Shown here one piece after another: positions 1-6,137 of a stretch of 9,486 nt of DNA. The number at the start of each line of letters is the position of its first letter. Within the stretch, counting starts at the first letter, position 1. Under the pieces are notes generated by a model. The model saw nothing but the letters and a program-made list of their open reading frames with translations, searched no databases and was not told the origin of the DNA. The position numbers and the translations under genes were made by a program. The DNA comes from an uncultured Peptoniphilus sp. (GTDB taxonomy: Bacteria > Bacillota > Clostridia > Tissierellales > Peptoniphilaceae): NCBI GenBank assembly GCA_902488455.1, contig CABTWG010000047.1, positions 1 through 9,486 on the forward strand, read 5' to 3'.

Positions 1-2
1 AT

Positions 3-19
3 GGAAGCAGGTTGCTTCC
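3..19. other. Short hairpin at the left edge, function unknown
   Basis: Seven perfectly paired bases (GGAAGCA with TGCTTCC) enclose a 3-nt loop. No T-run follows on either strand, so it is not a convincing intrinsic terminator. It could belong to a gene or leader lying mostly outside the window. The remainder of positions 1-65 shows no supported gene. Confidence 0.25.
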
Positions 20-65
20 GCTACAAAAGTAAATTATTCATTAAACCCTTAAAACACAACCAAAC

Positions 66-91
66 AAAAAATCCCCTAGATCTAGGGGATT
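66..91 (-). terminator. Intrinsic terminator of the HAD hydrolase gene
   Basis: Positions 71-90 are a perfect palindrome (ATCCCCTAGA followed by its reverse complement). Read on the minus strand, a stem containing CCCCTA/TAGGGG is followed directly by six T residues (complement of 65-70). It lies 25 bp beyond the HAD stop codon. On the plus strand the following sequence is only a mixed A/T stretch, so the minus strand is the likely working direction. Confidence 0.85.
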
Positions 92-115
92 AATTAATTA
101 TTTATTTATCTAATT

Positions 116-1132
116 TTATTCTGAAACGAGTATTCCTTTTTCTTCGTTTCTTCTTTGAAGAAGGTACACTGTGTCTTCAAATTCTTTTTTCCTTGCCATT
201 TCTTTTAAATTTTCAATCTTTCCAGATACTTTCCTATCTATGATCAGTCCTACTTTTAAGCCTTCATTTGTAAGTGCATAGTAGTCACCGTCGGTATCTC
301 CTATATATAGTAGAGGTGCTCTCTTGTATTCTTCTTTTAGAATTTCTATATATTCTCCCTTGCCTCTTCCCAAAGTGCGAAGCTTCTCATCGTCTCCTTC
401 TGCTTGCAAAACTCCATCTTTTTCTAAAAGTTCAAGTCCCACAACTTTTTCAAATAGTCCTGGTGAGGTGCAGTTTATAAATTCATCTACTACTATTCTT
501 GATGATGCTGTGCATACGAATGCTTTTACGCCTCTTTCTTTAAATTCTTTTACCAATGCTTCTACTTCTTCAAACTTCCCTACTCCTACGTCTATATATG
601 ATGATAGGTTGTACTTTCCTTTGAAGTTAAATTCCAATCTTTGGTAAGAGATTCCTCTCGTGTAGTCATACATTTCCCTTACCATTTCTCTTAGTTCTTC
701 TTCTGTGAAGTTTCTAAACAGGTAGAGTATTCTAAATCCTGTGGTCTTGGATCTGTCGTAGTGGTCGACTTCCATATATAGGTAGCACATGAGCTCTATA
801 AATTCTACATAGTGAGGATTTTCTTCGAAGTTCCCGTCTTCAATTAACTCTTCATAGTATGATGCTGCAAGATCTGCTGCATACTCTGCCTCTTTTATAA
901 TTTCGTCGATTTTTGGCAAATCTTTGAATATTATTTCTCTAAATTCTTCCGACGTCATTTTATATTTCAAGCTTACCAGTTGGTAGAAGAATAGATTTTC
1001 TTCTGTATCATGCATGACATAGGAATTGTCACAGTCTGTTACTATATAGTCTCCTGCTTCTACCGATTCGAGTAGCTCTTTTAATTTCTTGTAATTATAT
1101 TCGCTAAATCTTTCTTTATATCTGTCTAACAT
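116..1132 (-). CDS. HAD superfamily hydrolase (HAD-IB-like phosphatase)
   Basis: A 338-residue, probably cytoplasmic phosphatase of the haloacid dehalogenase superfamily. Motif I is D33-C-D35-N-S37 after a hydrophobic strand (nucleophile D33, acid/base D35). Motif II is the T/S in CTASS (about 208-211), motif III is probably K258, and motif IV is GDTDGD at 278-283. A long, mostly helical insert between motifs I and II (about 40-175) would be the C1-type cap, which makes the protein longer than typical phosphoserine phosphatases. The D-x-D-N-S pattern followed by D-x-x-E recalls the phosphoserine/phosphorylcholine phosphatase branch, but the substrate cannot be read from the sequence. There is no signal peptide. 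The start at 1132 has GGAGG about 4 nt upstream. The gene follows copZ, separated by a terminator, and shows no clear promoter, so it may depend on read-through. Confidence 0.85.
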   Translation of the reverse strand: MLDRYKERFSEYNYKKLKELLESVEAGDYIVTDCDNSYVMHDTEENLFFYQLVSLKYKMTSEEFREIIFKDLPKIDEIIKEAEYAADLAASYYEELIEDGNFEENPHYVEFIELMCYLYMEVDHYDRSKTTGFRILYLFRNFTEEELREMVREMYDYTRGISYQRLEFNFKGKYNLSSYIDVGVGKFEEVEALVKEFKERGVKAFVCTASSRIVVDEFINCTSPGLFEKVVGLELLEKDGVLQAEGDDEKLRTLGRGKGEYIEILKEEYKRAPLLYIGDTDGDYYALTNEGLKVGLIIDRKVSGKIENLKEMARKKEFEDTVYLLQRRNEEKGILVSE

Positions 1133-1149
1133 CGATCCTCCATGTACTT

Positions 1150-1174
1150 AAAAAAAGGCTCACTGAGTGAACCT
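1150..1174 (-). terminator. Intrinsic terminator after the murI-copZ unit
   Basis: On the minus strand AGGTTCA (1174-1168) pairs with TGAGCCT (1162-1156), with one G-T wobble and a 5-nt loop, followed by a run of seven T. It starts 6 bp after the copZ stop and ends about 18 bp before the HAD start codon, in the 47-bp gap between the genes. It should end most murI-copZ transcripts, with HAD possibly expressed by leakage. Confidence 0.75.
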
Positions 1175-1179
1175 CTTTA

Positions 1180-1386
1180 TTAATTTATTTCTAATACTTT
1201 ATATCCTGCTTTTTCTACTGCTTCTCTTAGCTTGTCGTCGTCTAGGTTTTCTCCTTCAACACTAGCTTGTTTTCTAAATAGAGAAATCTTCACGTCTAGG
1301 TTAGAATCCAATGCTTCTAGCGCTTCTTTTACATGGGCGCTGCAATTTTCACATTTCATTCCTTCAATCTTTATAATCTTCTTCAT
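1180..1386 (-). CDS. CopZ-like heavy-metal-associated (HMA) domain protein
   Basis: A 68-residue single-domain HMA protein, the usual size of free-standing copper chaperones such as CopZ. The metal-binding loop is M10-K-C12-E-N-C15 in the standard GMxCxxC form, and the C-terminal AGYKV matches the end of the beta-alpha-beta-beta-alpha-beta fold. These proteins bind Cu(I) or other soft metals in the cytoplasm and hand them to P-type ATPases or regulators. The start is firm: a TAA lies just before the ATG in the same frame, and GAGGAGG sits 8-9 nt upstream inside murI. The gene overlaps the 3' end of murI by 23 bp, so translation is probably coupled. No CopA ATPase or CsoR/CopY regulator is in the window, so the metal and partner remain unknown. 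Confidence 0.88.
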   Translation of the reverse strand: MKKIIKIEGMKCENCSAHVKEALEALDSNLDVKISLFRKQASVEGENLDDDKLREAVEKAGYKVLEIN

Positions 1387-2167
1387 TTATTTCTTCCTCC
1401 TCGTAGTCTTTATTTAAAATATTTTTAACCATCTTTGTTAGATCCTTTGAGCTGTGTGATGTGTAGAATTTAATTCCGCTCTTCTTATCTTCGAAGTCTC
1501 TGTCTTGCAAGAATTCATACACTGTCTTTGCAAGAGATTTCGCTGGGTCTACTATATTTACTTCTTTACCCATTTTTTTAAGTACCTTTTCTATTGCCGG
1601 TCTTGCCAACGGAAAGTGGGTACATCCAAGCACCAATGTGTCGAAATCGAAATCCTTAAATTCTTCTAAGTACTCTTCTACTACTTGTAAAGCCAGTTCA
1701 TCGTCTATATGTCCGTCTTCTACTGCCCTTACAAGGTTCTTGCATCCCTTCGCAACGACCTCAGCATCGGGAAGTTTCTTCTTTATTTTAAACTGATATG
1801 TGCCATTTTCCACTGTGGAGTCCGTCGCTATTACGAGTATCTTTTTATTCTTTGTCGTCTTAACTATTTCAGAAATCCCAGGGTCTATGATTCCAAATAT
1901 TGGAAATCCAAAGATAGCCTTTAGATATCTCTCTGCATTTGCCGTTGCAGTGTTGCATGCTATGACAACCATGTCCACGTTTTGTTTCTCTATAAAATTA
2001 AATGAAGTCTTAGTTAAGTTTCTGATCTCCCCTGGAGTCTTTTCTCCATAGGGAAGATTTTTCTGATCGCAGTAGTAGATATACTCTTCGTCTGGAAGCA
2101 CTTTTAAAAGCTCGCTTAAGACGCTTATGCCTCCAACCCCCGAGTCAAATATTCCAATTTTAGCCAT
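1364..2167 (-). CDS. murI: Glutamate racemase MurI
   Basis: A 267-residue cofactor-independent racemase that converts L-glutamate to D-glutamate for peptidoglycan synthesis in the cytoplasm; length is normal for the family. The N-terminal motif GIFDSGVGG (5-13) contains D8 and S9. The first catalytic cysteine is C71 in ACNTA and the second is C182 in GCTHF; both two-base catalysts are therefore present. PYGEKT (39-44) is also conserved. The start at 2167 has AGGTGAT a few nt upstream, and a TTGGAA-17-TATAAT promoter lies just before it. The last residues form an acidic tail (DYEEEEINEED), partly because the codons GAG GAG GAA also serve as the SD of the overlapping copZ-like gene. The gene appears intact and is likely essential. 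Confidence 0.96.
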   Translation of the reverse strand: MAKIGIFDSGVGGISVLSELLKVLPDEEYIYYCDQKNLPYGEKTPGEIRNLTKTSFNFIEKQNVDMVVIACNTATANAERYLKAIFGFPIFGIIDPGISEIVKTTKNKKILVIATDSTVENGTYQFKIKKKLPDAEVVAKGCKNLVRAVEDGHIDDELALQVVEEYLEEFKDFDFDTLVLGCTHFPLARPAIEKVLKKMGKEVNIVDPAKSLAKTVYEFLQDRDFEDKKSGIKFYTSHSSKDLTKMVKNILNKDYEEEEINEEDYKD

Positions 2168-2183
2168 TTTATCACCTAGTTAG

Positions 2184-2212
2184 ATTATACACTTATAGAA
2201 CGAAACTTCCAA
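2184..2212 (-). promoter_or_regulatory. Promoter of murI-copZ
   Basis: On the minus strand a -35 box TTGGAA (2212-2207) and a -10 box TATAAT (2189-2184) are separated by exactly 17 nt, 16 bp upstream of the murI start. This is a near-consensus vegetative sigma-A promoter. It lies downstream of the lipoprotein gene terminator, so murI-copZ is an independent transcription unit. Confidence 0.8.
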
Positions 2213-2226
2213 CTTTTAAATTATTT

Positions 2227-2255
2227 AAAAAAGAGGACTTATGACAAGTCCCCTC
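2227..2255 (-). terminator. Intrinsic terminator of the YcdB-like lipoprotein gene
   Basis: On the minus strand GAGGGGACTT (2255-2246) folds with AAGTCCTC (2240-2233) around a 5-nt loop, with a two-G bulge, followed by six T. It starts 9 bp after the lipoprotein stop codon and precedes the murI promoter. Confidence 0.8.
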
Positions 2256-2264
2256 TTAAATATT

Positions 2265-4199
2265 CTATCTTGTTTTCATTGATCTGTAGTAGATGCTTAG
2301 GAGTTCATCTATCTTTATATTCGTATGGGCAGAATTTTCAGAAGTTAGTCCGTAGCTTCTAGCCATTTGGAAGTTTACTAAGTCAGATCCCTTTAGTCCG
2401 TCTATTTCCTTAAATACTTTTGAATCAAGTCCTTCTAGGTTAACTCCCCTTAGCTTAAAGATGATTTTAATTGCATCGAGACGATTTAATTTCTTATCCA
2501 TTTTTAAATCTTTAAATGGGTCATTACTTCTGTAACTATATTGGTCAAGAAGTTTCACTCCGTCTTCAACTAGGTCCGCAAGGTCTTTTACCGTTGCAGC
2601 GTCTGTGACATCTCTATCTTCCATAAATCCGATCTTGTAATCCATTAGTTTTTCAAGGTCAGATTTATATTTTGATTTTTCAAGATTTATAAATTCACCT
2701 AAATCTGAATATTTATTTAATGTTCTCGCACTCATTGGAGTTAAATCTTCGTAGCCGTAGACTGGTTTTAGTTTGTTGTCCTTTACCATGTAAAGAAGTT
2801 TGAAATTATCTTCATCGAAATATATTTTCTTAGCTTCGTCCAAAGATTTTATTCCGTCTTTGTCCTCAAACTTGCCAGTGTATTCCTCGAGATTGAATCT
2901 GGATACTTTCTTATTGTCATTGTTAATTTCTACTGTTACTCCATAGTTAACTATCGGCACTTCATCTTTTAGTTGGTTATAAATTATCCTTGTGCAGTAA
3001 GTGTCTGAATGGATGTTTGGATCTTTGAAACCAAAATCTACAAGTTTCTTTGCATACTTATCTTTAAATGCCATTGCAATCTTTATAGCTTCTTCTGCTT
3101 TTGGAGCTGCTTTTTCTTTTGTATCTCTAATGTCGGTGAAATTGGTCAAGGTTCCATCTTTCGCATCAAGTGAGAAGTAGGCTGATCTATCCTTTCTTCG
3201 CGCTTCGAAACTATATTCGTACCTGTCCCCTTTTGTGATCCTTTCTCTGTCGATTTTTGAATCTTTTGGAATAAGATCACCTACGAGTTTTCTAAGATCT
3301 TCCTTCTTCATAAGACCTTGGAACTCTTTTACAGATTTCTTTTCCATTTCGGTTAGGCCTGCTGAGTCTTTGGCTTCTTCGTTTTTCATATCGCCTTCTC
3401 TGTAGTAGATTCCACCATCGTTAAAGTCAACGGCTTCTCCACTTACAGCATCTATATACTTCTCGTTCTTAGGCATGTAATTTAATTTTGCAGTACTGTC
3501 TTCTCCATATCTATTTGAAAGATATGCAAGAATTATAGGATTTACCTTTTCGATCTTTTCTTTTGCCTGGTCAAGTCCAATTAGTTTTGCATCTTTACTT
3601 ACAGTTTCATCTTTTACCAAATAATATAAACCTGAATCGTAGTATGCTAGACTCATATCAGATAGATCTATTTGAATTACAAGGTTCGCTCCTATAACCG
3701 GCACATCGCCTACGTATCTTCTAAATGTAACTGCTGCAGTATTTTCGTACTTTTCATAGTCAACGCTCACCACTTTGTGGCTTGCTACAAGATTCTTGTC
3801 TATCTTTTCTAAGTATTTAAGAGCCGCCTCTTCAATAGCTTCCCTACTCACATGATCCTTTATCTTATTATCTCTATTGTCGTAGTGATTGTAATCTAAA
3901 ATATTTCCTTCCTTGTCCATGGAAACACTTATCCCGTCATCGCCATCTTCTCTGGACCAGTGGAAGCGGTACTTTTCGCTCCTGTCTTTGTTATCAGAAG
4001 TTTCTATATCAAGCTCTGTATAGTCATCTGCAATTTCAAAAATCTCTTTGGCTTTTAGTATGTATTCCTCTTCAGTCTTAGGATTTTTATTTGAAGTCTT
4101 GGATGTCTTACCACCTTTTGCCATAGTGGAACAAGATGTCACTACTAGAATCGCAAAAATAAGTAACATCGACATAAAAGCTTTTGTTTTTTTCTTCAT
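2265..4199 (-). CDS. YcdB/YcdC-like (PepSY-type) lipoprotein with an SLH-like C-terminus
   Basis: A 644-residue exported lipoprotein. The signal sequence has a KKK start, a hydrophobic core (about 8-20) and a lipobox V20-T-S-C23, so C23 should be lipidated and the protein held on the outer face of the membrane. A Lys/Ser/Thr-rich linker (24-42) follows. Two repeats of YcdB/YcdC-PepSY character can be seen, about 43-200 (ending in DMSLAYYDSG) and about 300-440 (with YFSLDAKDGTLTNF). The last ~75 residues (570-644: LNRLDAIKII, FKEIDGLKGSDL, ARSYGL, YYRSM) resemble one S-layer homology repeat, suggesting cell-wall contact. The start at 4199 is preferred over the upstream in-frame ATG at 4244 because AAAGGAGG lies 8 nt before it, the signal peptide begins there, and the promoter overlaps the longer form. 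The molecular role is unknown; PepSY-type domains are often proposed as protease modulators. Confidence 0.75.
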   Translation of the reverse strand: MKKKTKAFMSMLLIFAILVVTSCSTMAKGGKTSKTSNKNPKTEEEYILKAKEIFEIADDYTELDIETSDNKDRSEKYRFHWSREDGDDGISVSMDKEGNILDYNHYDNRDNKIKDHVSREAIEEAALKYLEKIDKNLVASHKVVSVDYEKYENTAAVTFRRYVGDVPVIGANLVIQIDLSDMSLAYYDSGLYYLVKDETVSKDAKLIGLDQAKEKIEKVNPIILAYLSNRYGEDSTAKLNYMPKNEKYIDAVSGEAVDFNDGGIYYREGDMKNEEAKDSAGLTEMEKKSVKEFQGLMKKEDLRKLVGDLIPKDSKIDRERITKGDRYEYSFEARRKDRSAYFSLDAKDGTLTNFTDIRDTKEKAAPKAEEAIKIAMAFKDKYAKKLVDFGFKDPNIHSDTYCTRIIYNQLKDEVPIVNYGVTVEINNDNKKVSRFNLEEYTGKFEDKDGIKSLDEAKKIYFDEDNFKLLYMVKDNKLKPVYGYEDLTPMSARTLNKYSDLGEFINLEKSKYKSDLEKLMDYKIGFMEDRDVTDAATVKDLADLVEDGVKLLDQYSYRSNDPFKDLKMDKKLNRLDAIKIIFKLRGVNLEGLDSKVFKEIDGLKGSDLVNFQMARSYGLTSENSAHTNIKIDELLSIYYRSMKTR

Positions 4200-4207
4200 T
4201 TTATTTT

Positions 4208-4229
4208 CCTCCTTTACCATATTATACCA
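4208..4229 (-). promoter_or_regulatory. Extended -10 promoter and SD of the lipoprotein gene
   Basis: Minus-strand TGG-TATAAT (4229-4221) is a consensus extended -10 box. The sequence 17 nt upstream (TTTTAT) is a poor -35. Transcription would begin near 4213-4215, giving a leader of only about 15 nt. The SD AAAGGAGG (4215-4208) then lies almost at the RNA 5' end, and this fixes the start codon at 4199. Confidence 0.65.
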
Positions 4230-4270
4230 CACAATACTTTTCAATAAAACTATGAAGACTTAAGGCTTTA

Positions 4271-4293
4271 TGATACAATTATGTAGTTAGGAG
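4271..4293 (+). promoter_or_regulatory. Extended -10 promoter and SD of the LtaS-like/GDPD operon
   Basis: TGA-TACAAT (4271-4279) is an extended -10 box with one mismatch from TATAAT and no recognisable -35. Transcription would start near 4285-4286, leaving a leader of about 13 nt. The SD AGGAG (4289-4293) is 5 nt from the ATG at 4299, which argues against the in-frame GTG at 4293 because that codon overlaps the SD itself. Confidence 0.55.
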
Positions 4294-4298
4294 TGCTT

Positions 4299-6128
4299 AT
4301 GAAAAAATTATTATCTATTTTTATTATTTCACTTCTTCTTTTTAATGTTTCGGCTAAAGAAGAAGATAGTATAAGTTTAACGAAAGAATATAACGAAAGA
4401 ATAAAGAAAGAAGACTATAGAGAGCTTGTAAATCTTACAAAAGATGATTACACCGGAGTTTTAAAAGATAGAAATCTTTTGATCCTAGCTGTGGACGGTC
4501 TCTATGAAAAGAGAACTGAAGACATGGAATATATTTCATCTCTAAAAGGCTCTGCTCTTTATTACGACTCTGCTTATCTTACCAGTTCAACCCATATTCA
4601 AGACGACAGCGTCCTTACAAATCTATATGGAATGTATCCAAGGGTTAGATCCTTTGGCAAGGATTATACCTCCGGCAAGGATGTCAAAGGACTACAAAAT
4701 TATTTTAATGAAATGGGATATACCACCAGCTTTTTAAGTACGAAGGGAAAATACTATATCGACTCAACCAAACTTGGTTTTAAAAATTCCAAAGTCGTTA
4801 AGGAAGAAAATTTCAAAGACGAACTTATAAAACTTGGAAATAGCGGTGGCAAGAACTTCATCTACTCAGTATTTTCAAATAGAGGCTCTGATAGTAAAAG
4901 TCTTGATGCTTCACTTAAATCATTAGTAGAAAGTTTAAGAGCAAATGGATTTTCTGATTACGAAATTGTAATCGTCGGCACCAACTCCCAAGCCACAAAG
5001 GCAGAAAATTATAATTTTAAAGGCCTAGATGCTACAAACGTGCCAATTATATTTTTATCTGAAAAACTAGAAAAAGAAGAAGTAGAAAGTGCAGTTTCAA
5101 CCATAGACCTTATGCCTACGATTCTAAATTACTACGGCATTTCTTCCACCTATCCACAATACGGAGAATATCTATACAACAGAAAATTCCCTGTAAATAT
5201 TATGGATAGCGAGAAACTAAGATATATAACAGATGGAAGCTTCAAGATCGAAGTAAGAGAAAATGTAGCAGTTTCTAAATCTAAGACCATAGATTTAAAA
5301 TCCGACTCACTTCTTCCAACAGAAAATTATAAGGACTATATATACAAATCATTTATAGATACGGACATGTCAGAAGGGCTTACAGTACTAAACCAAAACA
5401 AAGTTGTCTTCAGCAACAAAGATTCAGTGCCTTCCATTCCAAAAAACAAAGACGATCTTATCATCATGCACGCAGGCGGATTTATAGCAGGAGTCAACTA
5501 TTCCAACATGATGGACGCAGTGAAATACCACTACGACCAAGGCAGAAGATACTTTGAACTTGACATCGAAAGATCCACCGATGGCAAACTAGTCTTGATC
5601 CACGACTTCGGCGGATACCAAAGCAAGTTCTTCAACGTAACTGAAAATAAATCATTTACCTTAAAAGAATTCTTAGACTTTGAATCTGTCCACGGGTTTG
5701 AACAAATGGAAATGGAAAATCTTGTAAACTTCTTAAGAGATCACAAGGATGCCTATGTAGTAACGGATATAAAGGATAAAAACGTAGAGACCCTAAAAGA
5801 GATTTGCGAAGTCTCACCGGAAACGATGGACCAAATCATTCCACAAATCTATACTTTCAAAGAATATAACGAGGTCAAAGCCCTCGGTTACAAAAATATA
5901 ATACTGACACTCTATAAGATCAAGAGTTCCGATAGAGAAATCATAGACTTCGTAAAGTCAAACGAACTCTACGCAGTTACCATCTCAAGATCGAGACTCG
6001 ACTCAAAACTATTTAAAGAACTTAAAAAGACCAATGTAAAACTATTCACCCACACAGTAAACAGTATGGATGAACTTAAAAAATATAGAGAAAAAGGCGT
6101 CGTAGGATTCTATTCCGACGTGCTCTAA
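4299..6128 (+). CDS. Secreted two-domain protein: degenerate LTA-synthase/sulfatase-like domain plus GDPD domain
   Basis: A 609-residue exported protein. The signal peptide (1-19) ends in VSA with no lipobox, so it should be released or wall-associated. Residues about 57-295 resemble the alkaline-phosphatase/LTA-synthase fold: strand NLLILAVDG (59-67), LTNLYGMYP (106-114) in place of the LtaS S-L-Y-P region, and a clear VPIIFL...STIDLMPTILNYYGI (248-281). The LtaS nucleophilic Thr and the D-H metal motif (here GTNSQ, 227-231) are not recognisable, so this half is probably non-catalytic. Residues about 385-609 form a GDPD barrel with H391 in HAGG, E420-x-D422, H435 in IHD, D490-x-K492 and the terminal FTHTVN...YSD block. 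GDPDs cleave glycerophosphodiesters, including phospholipid- or teichoic-acid-derived ones. It is the first gene of an operon; the ABC-F gene starts 9 bp later. Polyglycerolphosphate as substrate is inference. Confidence 0.8.
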   Translation: MKKLLSIFIISLLLFNVSAKEEDSISLTKEYNERIKKEDYRELVNLTKDDYTGVLKDRNLLILAVDGLYEKRTEDMEYISSLKGSALYYDSAYLTSSTHIQDDSVLTNLYGMYPRVRSFGKDYTSGKDVKGLQNYFNEMGYTTSFLSTKGKYYIDSTKLGFKNSKVVKEENFKDELIKLGNSGGKNFIYSVFSNRGSDSKSLDASLKSLVESLRANGFSDYEIVIVGTNSQATKAENYNFKGLDATNVPIIFLSEKLEKEEVESAVSTIDLMPTILNYYGISSTYPQYGEYLYNRKFPVNIMDSEKLRYITDGSFKIEVRENVAVSKSKTIDLKSDSLLPTENYKDYIYKSFIDTDMSEGLTVLNQNKVVFSNKDSVPSIPKNKDDLIIMHAGGFIAGVNYSNMMDAVKYHYDQGRRYFELDIERSTDGKLVLIHDFGGYQSKFFNVTENKSFTLKEFLDFESVHGFEQMEMENLVNFLRDHKDAYVVTDIKDKNVETLKEICEVSPETMDQIIPQIYTFKEYNEVKALGYKNIILTLYKIKSSDREIIDFVKSNELYAVTISRSRLDSKLFKELKKTNVKLFTHTVNSMDELKKYREKGVVGFYSDVL

Positions 6129-6137
6129 GGAGGAAAA

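Noticed and set aside
1..93. Open frame of 30 codons on the plus strand from the first base
   Set aside because: It runs through the palindromic terminator and has no visible upstream context or recognisable sequence; probably chance.
324..647. 107-codon plus-strand frame opposite the HAD gene
   Set aside because: Serine/proline-rich translation of the complement of a well-supported gene, with no SD; an antisense shadow.
4200..4244. Longer lipoprotein start at 4244
   Set aside because: It would place the extended -10 and the strong SD inside the coding region and put 15 polar and aromatic residues before a normal signal peptide.
4239..4244. TTGAAA on the minus strand as a -35 box for the lipoprotein promoter
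   Set aside because: Only 12 nt separate it from TATAAT, too short for sigma-A; the extended -10 explains the promoter better.
4293..4298. GTG start two codons before the GDPD-fusion ATG
   Set aside because: The GTG overlaps the AGGAG SD that is correctly spaced for the ATG at 4299.
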